Positions 22,398-34,040 of a DNA stretch of 64,000 nt are shown piece by piece (within the stretch, counting starts at the first letter, position 1; each line of letters starts with the position of its first letter). Below the pieces are notes generated by a model. The model made no database searches, was not told the DNA's origin, and saw nothing but the letters and a program-made list of their open reading frames with translations. Source of the stretch: Laguncularia racemosa. Taxonomy: Eukaryota > Streptophyta > Magnoliopsida > Myrtales > Combretaceae. The translations under genes were made by a program, and so were the position numbers. Location of the stretch: positions 1-64,000 of the forward strand of contig JBBMOL010000299.1 in assembly GCA_037954665.1 (NCBI GenBank). The letters run 5' to 3'.

Positions 22398-22894
22398 CAC
22401 ATTCTCTAGTAGGCTAGCCACTTGAATCTCCTCAAATTGTTCCTTTCTGAGAAATGTTTTTTGATTTGTTATATTATTGCTAACCTTTCAGAGATTTAGC
22501 TAAAGGTTAGAATTCAGCTATTTACTTTAGTTATTGAGTCTGCATGCATACAATTGTGTGAGTAGATACGGTCAAACTCGGGCTGTCTTCAGACACTAAG
22601 ATGGGGGGGCATTGTGTAGGTTTCAGGCGAAGTGATATGATCACCGTTCAGGACTGATTAGGCTACCCCACCCAATGCTTCGATATGGCCTGAGGTCCAT
22701 TTCTCCGAGAATACGGGAGGCCATAGAGCTTGGGGACCTGTTAGAACCTACCTATTTGCATACATAACATCATGGGCTGACAATAGATTGATAATGTAAT
22801 ATTTTGTTCTATTTATGGAGTTCAGATACATTTCCCTGTAATGCTTTCATTGTAACATAGTTCTTATTGTAATAGGAAATTTCTGTTGTAATAA
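22398..22894 (+). other. Leader between PBS and ORF1 in A
   Basis: About 500 bp, aligned with the leaders of B and C. It includes the shared CACCGTTCAGGACTGATTAG and CCCCACCCAATGCTTCGATA blocks. No conserved frame. Confidence 0.5.
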
Positions 22895-24420
22895 ATGGCT
22901 AGTACCGCAGTTGATCACCTCCTCCGCAAAGAAATCCGAGTGTGCAAACCTCTGGATCCGAAATTGGTAGTAGACCATTGGTTCACCCTATACAACCCAA
23001 AAGAGCAGGCCTTCATCCAACAGAAAATAGGGCCCATCCTCTCACTAATGAAGATGAAGATGAACTTGCCCTTGGTACGGGCCATGCTCCACTTATGGGA
23101 AATAGAGCTCGTGGCTTTCTTCATCGGGCCACATGAGATTACTCCTACTCTGGAAGAGTACACCCAGCTGCTACAGGTTCCAGCACTAACCAACCAAGTC
23201 TATGTACCAGATCTTGAGGCCGGGCCAACCGGTATTTTCAGTAGACTCCTGGGTATCCGCAAAACAGCAGTCAACAAGGCCTTAGTAGACTGTAACGGAT
23301 ACTGCATACGGATGGACGAGTTGGAAGCCTGGTTCATCGCCCGATAAGATAATGGGGACAGGAAAGACATACTGTGTGGGGACCCCAAGACTTATAGACA
23401 AAGAAGGGTGAATGCTTTCATCCTGACAGCTTTCGCCACCATACTATTCCCCACCGGAACTTTCTATGTCCACTACCGAGTTGCAGAATTAGTGGCCCAG
23501 TTACTGGAAGGAAAATCTGACATCCCGGCTCTATTGGCTGAACAAATCCGGAACTTAAACTTTGTTAAGAAAAAAGGCCATGAGATCCTCCGCTCAAATA
23601 TCAACCTTATACTGATATGGTTTGTAAGCCACCTCAAGTGTTTTGGGCTGAACATGGCTCGGAAAACCTTGGCTCAACAAGTGGATCTCGTGGACTCCTG
23701 CATAGAGAAGATAAAGCTACCCAACGACCTTACTAGCCATAGTTGGGTAGAAGTGCTTAGAAGTTTCAATGCCGATGACATTCTATGGACAGCCAGATGG
23801 AGTTGCTGCGACAAAATTATTTTAACCTGCAGTAACTTTCAAGCCTGGCCTCTGATCGGAATCAACGGATGTATAGTTATCATCCCAACTCGGTGGTCCG
23901 CCAGTTCGGTACTATTCAAGACATATTTTATCGGCCCTCGCTAGAGGGAATCACATTTGAGTATCAAGATCCGAACTTACTAGTAGTTGAGAAATTTGCT
24001 AAGCTGGCAGAGGTCAAGGCACTTTGGGAAGCCAAAATTGAGAGCCTGAATGTAGACCTCAGAGAGTTGGATGGCGAAGTGGGCAAACATCGAGCTACCA
24101 GGGAGTTCGTGATCTACTAGCTGTATCAGACAGGGGAAAGAGCATACCGGGTCCTAGATGTCACCCAACCTAAGCTAGACAAGGTAAATCCGGAGCTAGA
24201 AATCTACCTAGAGTAGGTTAGGACCCGAATGGAAGTATATTTTGAAGCTGCATATTATAAAAAGGATATCTAGAAAGACCGATTCAAAGAATCCTATCAA
24301 AAGAACAAGGCCTTGGAAGCTCAGCTGGAGAAGACCTAAGCCAGGGTCAAGGAATTAGAAGCCGTCATCAACGAGAAACCTGAGTCTCCACAACAGAAGA
24401 CTAAGAAAGCTAAGAAATAG
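22895..24420 (+). pseudogene. ORF1 of element A (function unknown), most decayed copy
   Basis: It starts at the same ATG as in B and C and ends TAG at 24420. Visible segments are VCKPLDPKLVVDHWFTLYNP, GPHEITPTLEEYTQLLQVP, and the C-terminal acidic coiled-coil-like tail. It is 1526 bp, one base short of the 1527 bp in B and C, because of a frameshift around 23870. Nonsense codons are at 23345-23347 and 24118-24120, with several more between 24200 and 24350. As in the other copies, the motif suggests a link to plant mobile-domain proteins. The function is unknown. Confidence 0.8.
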
Positions 24421-24664
24421 ATTATCATTGTACTCTTTCGTTTTTTTTTAAGTATCGAACTCCAAAATTTCTAATATTAATAAAAAGTTTCAATATTACA
24501 TCATCAATTAATTGTTGGCCCCTTTTATTTTAGTATCTGTGTGGCACATGCATCACATTTACATACATTATACTAAAAGAAAAAAATGTGCGCTAGGTAT
24601 CAAAATAGCTCCCAAACAACCGAACCCTCCCAGAAGCCCAATTTACACACGTTTAAGAACAAAA

Positions 24665-26370
24665 ATGGCAAACAATGGCGACAACCGCAACAACACAAGT
24701 GCTGACGCTGCTTCAGACTCTAGGATTGTATCCCTGGAACAAACGGTCCGGCAGCTAGCTGCACAAGTACACCTCCTGACTGAAAGCATTGGCCTCCTTC
24801 GCACCACCCAGCCGACTCAAAAAGAACATTCACGGGCTAGAAAAGGGAAGGCAGTGGAGGGGCAGCCTCCAGAATATGAGGAAATCAATTCCCACCTCAA
24901 CCCGGCCTTTGAGTATGAGCCGAGAATCAACCAAGGTCCAACCTCTGATGACTTGAAAAAAGAGATGGAGGATAGACAGAAAGAGATGGAAAAAAGACTC
25001 TTCTAACAGCTGGCTGACAAGATGAAAAAAATAGAGGGGCTTGACGATTTCAAGCAAGCCGGAATCACCAGTCTGCCAGCATACAGGGAAGAGGTGTACC
25101 CTGATAAATTCAAGACCCCGGAATTTGAGAAGTATGGCAGTACTGGATGCCCCAAAATTCACACAAGGCTATACGCCCAGAAAATGAGCAAGTATACTCA
25201 ATATGACCAACTGATGATCCAGACATTCCAGGATAGCCTTACAGGTCCCGCATTACTCTGGTATGCCCACCTGGATTTCAATCAGGTCAACACCTAGGAA
25301 AGGCTTGCTCAGGCGTTTTATAACCAGTACAAGTTTAATATTGAAGTCGCCCCCTCAGTGATTGATCTAGGAAGTCTTCGAAAGAGACACACTGAGTCTT
25401 TCAAAGAGTATGCTCAGCAATGGAGAGCTCAAGCTGCCAGGGTAGCAACCCCAATTTCTGAGAAAGAGTTGACATCCATATTCGTCAACACTCTAGACAA
25501 GACCTACTTCTCACATCTGGTGGGCCAGACATCATCCAGTTTTGCAGAAGTAGTAGCTGCAGGGTGCCGAATTGAAAGCACCATCACCACAGGAAGACTT
25601 CAAACAATGGATCCTCCCAGGGTCACACCATCACAAAGGCCCTTGGAGGGTAATAGAGCCAAAGAGTCTACCGTCAGCATAGTCAACTCCAATAAAACAG
25701 ACAAAGCTGGGACTCGTGTGACATTCCAGACTACAAGTGCCCCAGACCAGCACTCCACGACAAATCACACCCAGGCTACTAGAGTCCCAAGACAGTTCAC
25801 CCCAATTCCGATCCCGCTCAGCCAAGTCTTTGCTCGGCTATGGGCGGATAACTTGCTCAGCTTTGAAATCCCAAATGATCGGTACAAGCCCAGAAACTTC
25901 GACCCAAGCCTCAAATGTGACTATCATATGGGCCAAGAGGGGCATTCTACAGACAGATATTGGAGGCTCTGACACAAAATCCAGGATTTGATCAATGCCA
26001 AGATTATGCAGCTAGATTTTGTTAACACCCCAGCACCCAATGTCAACACCAATCCGCTACCTAATCACAAGCCCACCATCAATATGATCGCATCTGAAGA
26101 GTCGGCTCCCAAAGAAGCCTCTAAGCAAAAGGCGAAGGACCAGCAGAAAAGGCATTCCCGTCAAGCTCTAGAGAAAACCCCCAAGTCACATATCAAAAAG
26201 AGATGGTTAACCGGAGACCCAACAGTCGGCACCTTAGGAGAATCACACGGGAGATTCAAATACATGGTGAACTATTTTTATACCCCAACTGTATATGGGC
26301 CGCCTAGCGGATGGGGGCCCGAGTTTAAAAAAGAGGATAACCCGTCAAAGAAGGGGGGAAATTTGTAAAC
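24665..26370 (+). pseudogene. gag of element A
   Basis: The ATG at 24665 opens a gag with a coiled-coil-like N-terminus (SLEQTVRQLAAQVHLLTESI) and a Glu/Lys-rich helix. The retrotransposon gag core follows: YPDKFKTPEFEKYG, SLTGPALLWYAHLDFNQVNT and SLRKRHTESFKEYAQQWRAQ. The nucleocapsid knuckle near 25917-25960 has lost its last Cys (DRYW instead of DRCW at 25958-25960). Nonsense codons are at 25004-25006, 25295-25297 and 25970-25972, and the frame shifts near 26366 at the junction to protease. It would have formed the particle shell. Confidence 0.85.
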
Positions 26371-27645
26371 ATGATCAATTTAAATCAAAAGCCAAGAGTC
26401 ATAAAATGCTATGAGGGACAGTCAACCGAGATACAAATCCCGAAGAAGAGATATGTGTTCAATGTCCTAATACCTGCAGAGAGGTACAAGGCCGCACCGT
26501 TTGACTATCAGACCCTCGAGCAAGAGCGACCCCCTATGGTGAGAGGAATCACCTGCTTTGGGAGAGTCTATGACCTGAAATATAAAATCTCGACTGAAGA
26601 GCCCAACGCGGAGAAAGGGGAGGAAGAAGAAGAGGGGCTCGCTGCATTTACAAAAATGGTCAAAGCGAGTGAATATAAGATCATGGAACAGCTAAACAAG
26701 GTTCCAGCACAAATATCACTCATGGGCCTCCATACAGCCTCTGAGCCCCACAGGGAAGCACTCTTCAAAGTGCTCAAACAGATTCAAGTCCCAGAAGGCA
26801 TTGCTACAGACAAAATAAGTCACGTGGCGGATTCTATTTTCACCATGGACCAAATATCTTTCTCCCCTGAAGAGCTAGGAGAAGATGACCAACATACAAA
26901 ACCACTATTCATAGTGGTAAGGTGCAGCGACACGATCGTTTCCCGAGTACTCATCGACAACGGGTCGTCCCTGAATGTGTGCCCATTGGCTACCCTCAAC
27001 TTATTGGGGATCGATCCAAGCAATATTAAACCCAGCTCGACGGTGGTCAGGCCTTTTGACGGGTTAAAAAGAGACATAGTAGGGGAGATAAACTTGTCGG
27101 TAGAGATTGGCTTGCAAGTGTTCTACATCTGTTTTCAAGTCCTCGACATCCTAAGGTCTTTCAACCTACTTTTGGGAAGGCCTTGGATACATACTGCCAG
27201 AGCCATACCCTCCAGTCTTCATCAAACGGTCAAATTTATTGTAAATGGGCAGATAGTCACTGTGCTGGGCGAGTAGGATTATACCATCTACAAAGAAACC
27301 GCCATATCGTATATCGGGGAGGATGGGTCTGAAGATCTTGGTCTCCAGATATTCAACGAAGTGAATGTGGTGACCAGCAAGGAAGGCCATCAGTTTAAGG
27401 AGGGGCAGCAAGGGACGTTTGGACTGGGGTACGTTCCTACAGCTCGGGAATAAGCACAAGCCAGAGGTGTCAAAGGCAGGACGAAAGAGAAGCCAAGCCA
27501 CACAGCAATCTTTCAGAAAAGCAACTATCATTCAAGAGCCAAGGATAAGCGAAGAAGACGTCAGCAATGGGAGCCCAACCCCTCGCATGTCCAAACAGCA
27601 TCCAGCTCTTAATAATTGGTTCTGTTATCCTATTGATAGCTCTAG
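26371..27645 (+). pseudogene. protease region of element A up to intron
   Basis: An open run at 26371-27276 holds the aspartic protease. The catalytic motif is VLIDNGSSLNVCPLATLNLL with the Asp codon at 26956-26958, followed by ILRSFNLLLGRPWIH. The DNGS form in place of DTG or DSG fits Tat/Ogre-type proteases. An amber codon ends the run at 27274-27276 (GAG TAG GAT), and C has an amber at the very same place. Downstream the linker goes on (TIYKETA..., DLGLQIFNEVN) with a frameshift near 27450 and a ~22 bp loss near 27505. It then reads LNNWFCYPIDSSR into the intron. Confidence 0.85.
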
Positions 27646-27759
27646 GTCAGCTCAAGGATAGAGAACGATTGTTAAACCATTTTTATTGAGACTTCTTTAT
27701 AATTTAATTACAGTTTGTCTTACTTATATATATCTTTGCTTTCATTTTACTTCACCCAG
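27646..27759 (+). other. Putative PR/RT intron in A
   Basis: 114 bp, GT at 27646 after CTCTAG, AG at 27758-27759 after TTCACCC. Splicing joins AG to A, restoring an Arg codon and the frame RSPAIEHQGHFAQVEN. The position and frame effect are the same in B and C. Confidence 0.75.
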
Positions 27760-27989
27760 ATCTCCTGCCATCGAACATCAGGGACATTTCGCGCAGGTAG
27801 AAAATATAAACACTAATATCATTTCCAACGCTGCTGGGTCAGTTGTTGGAGGCGATATCCTTGACCACGAAATAATACAAGAAAATTGGCCAAAACATGA
27901 ACAGAGTGGAATTTCAATCGACGAGCCGGTGGAGACAGTAAATCTAGGAAGCATTGAAAAACCTAAAAACCTCAAAATCGAAACCAGTT
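27760..27989 (+). pseudogene. Start of pol exon in A, cut by element C
   Basis: It begins RSPAIEHQGHFAQVEN in the spliced frame and stays open (VETVNLGSIEKPKNLKIETSL) until C inserts after CAGTT. The frame resumes at 43078. It is the non-enzymatic linker between protease and RT. Confidence 0.85.
27985..27989. repeat. TSD CAGTT, left copy of element C
   Basis: CAGTT precedes TGTAAACACC and recurs at 43073-43077. Intact B sequence has the target once (CAGTC at the same place). Confidence 0.93.
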
Positions 27990-28279
27990 TGTAAACACCA
28001 CATTTTTGCCCTAGGAATGAATAATAATTGATAATAATCAATTCTTAATTTTTTCCAATTTTTCTAATTTTTCCGTAATTTAGCATAAATAATTAAAAAT
28101 ATTCAAAAAATAAAAATAAATAGGAAAAAACATCAATTTTGAAAAATGATTTCAGAAATGGCAATAATAAATAATAAATAATTTTTACAAATTTTTGAAA
28201 TTTCAAAAAATACAAAAAAATAAAAAAATCGCATTGCATATATGCAATTTGCGAAATAAACAAAATCAGGAAAATGGGC

Positions 28280-28345
28280 TAGCTCAGCTGGTCCGAGTCG
28301 TAGCTAAGTGGGTGCGTACGGGTGCGAGGTTGCGGGTTCGAAAAG
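28280..28345 (+). promoter_or_regulatory. tRNA-like A box / B box module in C 5' LTR
   Basis: TAGCTCAGCTGG (28280-28291) fits the A-box consensus exactly. GGTTCGAAAAG (28335-28345) fits the core of a B box. The gap is 43 bp, within the tRNA range. The C 3' LTR has the same pair at 41204-41215 and 41259-41269. Confidence 0.5.
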
Positions 28346-28667
28346 CGGGGGAAGCAGTTTCCGCGTTTTGCGATTTTTTCATTTACCTAGGACACGTAGC
28401 AGCATTTGATTGGCTGGAGGGAACGCACTCGCCGAGCGCGTGATCGTCTTTAACCTCGGTCCGAGATCGCCGGCGAGGGGAAAAATTTCGCATTTTGGCC
28501 GTTTTGATCCGATTTTTTGCACAGAATTGAGATAAACATTATCCAATCGGAATCAAATCTCAACAAATCGAAGGATTTGCACGAATCGGAGTTGGTTCAT
28601 TTAACCGTCGATCCGATTTGCCTCGATCGGTGGAAATCCGAGCTTATCCAGCTTGATTTCGAAAGCC

Positions 28668-28675
28668 TATAAATA
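28668..28675 (+). promoter_or_regulatory. TATA box of C 5' LTR
   Basis: TATAAATA with flanking CC and GAGGATGAGGAGAGG. It is conserved in the 3' LTR at 41611-41618. Confidence 0.7.
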
Positions 28676-30086
28676 GAGGATGAGGAGAGGAATCTAAATC
28701 ACATATCACAATTGAGAGAAAGTGAGAAAAGAGAGCAAATCGGAGAGCACCAGAGGAGAACCAAAATCGCAATCACCGACCGGAGTTGAACCACCACCAA
28801 GAGACGATCTGGGAGCAAACCACCGCCACCATTGGATTCAGCACTCTCAAGAAGCTAGGATTCGACACCTCACCCATTGCAAAAGACCGCCGGAACGTCG
28901 TGAACGAGCCCTCTCCGCCGCCGTGTCCGACCGATCTGACCCGACCCGGGCACTGACCCGGATCCAAGTAAGTCGAATTTCCCGGATTTTATTTATTTAT
29001 TTATTTTTAATTTTGTTTTATTTGTATTTATTAAATTTATTATTTGATTATTTATTTGTTGGTTATTTATTTGTTTATGTTTTATTTCCATAAATAGGAA
29101 AATGTAGAAATTAGATTTTTAGGATTTAATAATGTAGAAAAAAATAATAAAATAAATATAAAGAAAAATAAATAATAATAAAAATATTAGAAGAAGTAAT
29201 AATGAAATTTTAGATTTCAAAGTAGAATAAATAACAGTTTAGGATAAAATTTTTAACAAAAATTCAAAAATAATAAAAAAATCAACAAAAATCATAAAAA
29301 TAATAAAAAACAATAAAAATCATGAAAATTTAGAAAAATTACAAAAATAGTAGAAGAATCATAAAAAATTATAAAAAATCATAAAATCACAAAAATTTAT
29401 AAAAATCATAAAATCATGAAAATTCAAAAAAGAAATCATAAAAAATGAGTTTTATCACTTAGAAAAATCATTTTCTTCAAATAAATCCAAAATTGATGTT
29501 TTTCCCTAAAAATCATTTTCAAAAATCAGATTAAAGCTTAACTTTAGATTTTTTAGGAAAAAAATCCCAAAAATGGTAAAAACATAAATCGAAAGAGATT
29601 TCAAAATTAAAATTCACAAACACACTTAAAATTTTCAGAAAAGCGAACTACAGCTTGTTTGATCCTGGATAGCAGGTACGTAGGCACCCATTCGGGTCAA
29701 CCCATAAAAATAAAATAAAAAATCATTTTCTTGAAATAATAAAAGTAACAGAAACAAAATAAAACACATTTCTAAATAGGAACAATTTTAGAAGATTAGG
29801 TGGTAACCGTAAGGTTTTAATAGGTTAGCCTTCGAACTTAGAAACTCTGGTTTTCCCTTTTCCTCCTTTCAAAAACGAGAAGGGGAAATAACGACGACTA
29901 GTGGTCCAAATTAAGACTAATCCGCTCCTTTAGTCTTAATTCAATATTTCCCAACAACAGTTGGGTGGCGACTCCAAAAAATTAAACGAAGTTCCTAACT
30001 CAAGTCGAGGATCTATATTAGATGAGCATAGGGTCTAGTATAGATCGGATTAGGAATGGGAAAATTCAAAATTAGACTCGATAGGA

Positions 30087-30104
30087 TGGCGACTCCGCTG
30101 GGGA
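30087..30104 (+). promoter_or_regulatory. PBS of element C (tRNA-Arg)
   Basis: TGGCGACTCCGCTGGGGA, identical to the PBS of A, three bases after the LTR end. Confidence 0.85.
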
Positions 30105-30579
30105 ACTCGTGCCAGTATGCTTGCCACCTGAATCTCTTCGAATTGTTCTCTTTAAGAAATGTGTTTCAATCATTATTCTGTTACTAACGTTTGAGGGATT
30201 AGTTAGATTTTCAGTTTTTATGGGGGTTTGCATACATATGTGTGTGTGAGTAGATGCGGTCGAACCCGGACCGTCCTAGAAACCTAAGACGGGGAGCCAT
30301 TGTGTAGGTTTCGGGCGAAGTGAGTTGATTCACCGTTCGGGACCGATTAGGCTGCCCCACCCTATGCTTCGATATGGCCTGAGATCCATTTCTTCGAGAA
30401 TGCGGGAGGCTATAGAGCTCGGGAACCAGTTAGAACCAACTTGCTTGCATACATAACATCATAGGGTTGACAATTGGTCACAATGTAATGGTTTGTTATT
30501 TCGTTCATGGAGTTCAAATTTATTTCCCTGTAATGTTTCATAGTTCTGTTTGTAATTAGGCAATTTCTTATTGTAATAG
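30105..30579 (+). other. Leader between PBS and ORF1 in C
   Basis: About 475 bp, non-coding, strongly similar to the leaders of A and B, especially around 30240-30420. Confidence 0.5.
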
Positions 30580-32106
30580 ATGGCTAGCACCGCAGTCGAC
30601 CGCCTCCTCCGCAAAGAAATTCGGGTGTACAAACCTTTGGACCCAAAGTTGGTACTGGACCATTGGTTTACCTTGTACAACCCAGAGGAGCAGGCCTTCA
30701 TCCAGCAAAAGATCGGTTCCATCCTCTCACTGACAAAGATAGAGGTGAATTTGCCTTTAGTCCGAGCCATGCTCCAATTATGGGAAATCGAGCCCGCTGC
30801 TTTCTTTATCGGGCCGCATGAGATCACCCTTACCCTGGAGGAGTACACCCAGTTGCTACAGGCTCTAGCACTGACTGATCAAATCTACGCACCAAACCTT
30901 GAGGCCGAGCCAGCCGATACCTTCAGCAGATTATTAGGCATCTGTAAGACAGTCGTCAACAAAGCCCTGGCAGACTGTAATGGATATTGCATACGTATGG
31001 ATGATTTAGAAGCCTGGTTCATCGCCCGAGAGGACAATGGGGATAGGAAGGACATACTGTGTGGGGACCCCAAAACTTACAGACAGAGAAGGGTGAACGC
31101 TTTCATCTTAACAGCCTTCGCCACCATACTGTTCCCCACCGGGACCTTCTATATTCACTACCGGGTTGCAGAGCTAGTAACCCAATTTCTGGAGGGAAGA
31201 TCTTACATCCCGGCTCTACTGGCTGAACAGATCCGGAACTTGAATTTCCTCAAGAAGAAAGGCCATGGGATCCTTCGCTCAAGCCTTAACCTTCTGCTGA
31301 TATGGTTTGTAAGCCACCTTAAGTGCTTCGGGTTGAACATGGTCCGAAAAACCTTAGCCCAGCAGGTGGATCTCGTAAACTCATGTATAGAAAAGGTGAA
31401 GCTACCCGACGACCTTACCAGCCACAGTTGGGTAGAGGTACTTAGAAGTTTCAGTGCTGAGGATATTCTGTGGACAGCTAGGTGGAGTTGCTGTAACAAA
31501 ATTATCTTGACCTGCAGAAACCTCCAAGCAGTACCTTTAATCGGAATCAGCAGATGTATTGGATATCACCCCGACTCAGTGGTCCACCAGTTTGGTACCA
31601 TCCAAGATATAGTTTATCGGCCCTCGCTGGAAGCAGACACCTTTGAATACCAAGATCCGAACCTATTGGTAGCCGAGAAGTTTGCTAAGCTGGCAGAGGT
31701 CAAAGCACTTTGGGAAGCCAGAATTGAAAGCCCGAATGTGGACCTTAGGGAATTAGATGGCGAAGTGGGAAAACACCGAGCCACCAGAGAGTTTATAATC
31801 CGCCAGCTATACCAGACAGGTGAAAGAGCATATCGGGTTCCAGACGTCACCCAACCAAGACTAGACAAGATCAATCCAGAGACAGAAGTATACCTAGAAC
31901 AGGTCAAGGCCCGAATGGAGGTATACTTTGAAGCTGCAGATCATAAGAAAGACATCTGAAAGGGACGTTTCAAAGAATCCGACTAAAGGAACAAGGCCTT
32001 GGAAGCACAATTGGAGAAGACCCAAGCCAAAGTCAAAGAATTAGAAGTTGTCATCAATGGGAAGTCTAAGCCTCCACAACAGAAGACTAAAAGAGCTAGG
32101 AAATAG
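30580..32106 (+). pseudogene. ORF1 of element C (extra Ogre ORF, function unknown)
   Basis: A 509-codon frame from ATG at 30580 to TAG at 32104-32106. The first 459 codons are open; then TGA at 31957-31959 (Trp in B) and TAA at 31984-31986 (Gln in B) break the tail. There are no indels relative to B. Features are the N-terminal LLRKEIRVYKPLDPKLVLDH, the GPHEITLTLEEYTQLLQAL motif (TPTLEEY in the other copies), a conserved NAFILTAFATILFPTG hydrophobic stretch, and a long charged C-terminal helix. The ORF precedes gag, as in Ogre. The resemblance to plant mobile-domain / DUF7745-like proteins is my inference from the motif. Confidence 0.82.
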
Positions 32107-32350
32107 ATCATTATTTATAATCTTTTATTTTGATTATCGAACTCCAAAATTTTCAATATGAATAAAAGTGAAGTTTCAATATTACATTGTCAATCAATTG
32201 TCAACCCTTTTATTTTTAGCATCTGCATGACTCATGCATATCATTTTGCATACATCACACTAAAAAACAAAATGCACGCCCAAGTATCAAGATAGCTCCC
32301 AAGCAACGAACCCTCCCAGAAGTCCAATTCTCACACGTTCAAGAACAAAA
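32107..32350 (+). other. Spacer between ORF1 and gag in C
   Basis: 244 bp, A/T-rich, aligned with the same spacer in A and B. Gag is therefore read from its own start or by an internal mechanism. The sequence does not show which. Confidence 0.5.
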
Positions 32351-34040
32351 ATGGCCAATAGTAGCGACAACCGCAACAACACAAATGTTGAAGCTGCCTC
32401 AGACTCCAGGATGGTATCCCTAGAACAAACGGTCCAACAATTGGCTGCCCAGGTCCACCTCTTAACTGAAAGCATCGACCTCCTTCGCACCACTCAGCCA
32501 ACCCAAGAAGAACATTCAGGGGCCAGGAAAGGGAAAGCAGTGGAGGGGCAGCCTCCGGAGTATGAAGAAATCAATTCCCACCTTAACCCGGCTTTTAAAT
32601 ATGAGCCGAAGATCAACCAGGGACCAACCTCTGACGACTTGAAAAGGGAAATGGAAGAGAGGCAGAAGGAGATGGAGAAACGACTCTTCCAGCAGCTCCA
32701 TGATAAGATGAAAACGATTGAGGGCCCTGATGGTTTTGAACAAGCCGGGATCACCAATCTGCCAACATACAGGGAAGAGGTATACCCTGAGAAGTTCAAG
32801 ACCCCAGATTTCGAAAAGTATGATGGGACCGGCTGCCCCAAAATGCATACCAGGCTATATGCCCGGAAAATGAGCAAGTATGCTCAATACGACCAGCTCA
32901 TGCTCCAGACATTCCAAGATAGCCTCACAGGCCCTACACTGGTCTGGTATGCCCACCTGGACTTCAACACTGTCAATACCTGGGAGAAGCTAGCCCGGGC
33001 GTTTTATGACCAATATAAGTTCAATATCGAAGTTGCCCCATCTGTAATCGATCTGGGGAGTCTCCGAAAAAGGCATGCTGAGCCATTCAAGGAGTATGCT
33101 CAGCGCTGGAGAGCCTAGGCCTCCAGGGTAGCAATCCCGATATCTGAGAAGGAATTGACATCCATATTTGTCAATACCCTGGACAAGACCTACTTTTCAC
33201 ACCTGATAGGCCAGACCTCATCCAGTTTTGCAGAGGTAGTGGCTGCGGGATGTAGGATTGAGAATGCCATCACCACCGGCAGACTTCAAACAATGGAGCC
33301 TCCTAGGGTCACACCGACACAAAGGCCTTTAGGAGGAAACAGAGCTAAAGAGTCCACTGTCAGCACGGTCCACTCCGGTAAGGCAGAAAAATCTGGGACT
33401 CGTGTGACATTCCAGACCACGAGTACCCCAGCCCAGCAACCCATGACAGGTCACACCCAGGCCGCCAGGGCCCCAAGGCAGTTCACTCCAATCCCCATAC
33501 CGCTCAGTCAAGTCTTCGTTTGGTTGAGGGCAGACAACTTGATCAGCTTCGAGATCCCCAACGACCGGTACAAGCCCAAGAATTTTGACTCAAGCCTCAA
33601 GTGTGACTACCATATGGGTCAAGAGGGGCATTCTACAGATAGGTGCTGGAGGCTCCGGCACAAGATCCAAGACTTAATCGATGCAGGAATCATACAGCTG
33701 GATTTTGTGAACACCCCAGCACCCAATGTCAATACCAACCCACTGCCCAATCATAAGCCCACCATTAATATGATCACATTTGAGGAGTCGGTTCCCAAAG
33801 AAGCCCCTAAGCAGAATACGACGGAGCAGCAGAAGAAGCAATCCCATCAAGCTCCAGAAGAAACACCAAAGGCACACATTAAAAATAGGTGGTTAGCCGG
33901 AGACCCAACAGTCGGCACTTTGGGAGAATCACACGAGAGATTTCAGTATTTGGTAAACTATTCTTATACCCCGACTGAGCAGGGGCCGCCTAGTGGATGG
34001 GGACCAGAATTTGAGAAAGAAGACAACCCGTCAAAGGAAG
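32351..34040 (+). pseudogene. gag of element C
   Basis: From ATG 32351, an N-terminal coiled-coil-like part (SLEQTVQQLAAQVHLLTESI) is followed by a Glu/Arg-rich helix and the gag core with YPEKFKTPDFEKYDG, MSKYAQYDQLMLQTFQDSL and SLRKRHAEPFKEYAQRW. Then come DKTYFSHLIGQTSSSFAEVV and the nucleocapsid knuckle CDYHMGQEGHSTDRC (33602-33645). One nonsense codon at 33116-33118 (Gln in A) interrupts it. Gag and protease share one frame, so they form one polyprotein. It would build the virus-like particle around element RNA. The border with protease is approximate. Confidence 0.87.

Larger units (their letters stand above)
27990..30083 (+). repeat. 5' LTR of element C
   Basis: 2094 bp, TGTAAACACC...ACTCGATA. 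The end is TA instead of CA, a point change. It holds a tRNA-like module at 28280-28345, TATA at 28668-28675, and a GTAAGT site at about 28969. The G-box is mutated (CACGTAGC). It resembles the B LTR more than the A LTR. Confidence 0.93.

Noticed and set aside
28280..28345. A real tRNA gene
   Set aside because: A- and B-box-like words are present, but I cannot fold an acceptor stem or find a proper anticodon loop, and the sequence sits in an LTR. It is kept only as a tRNA-like module.
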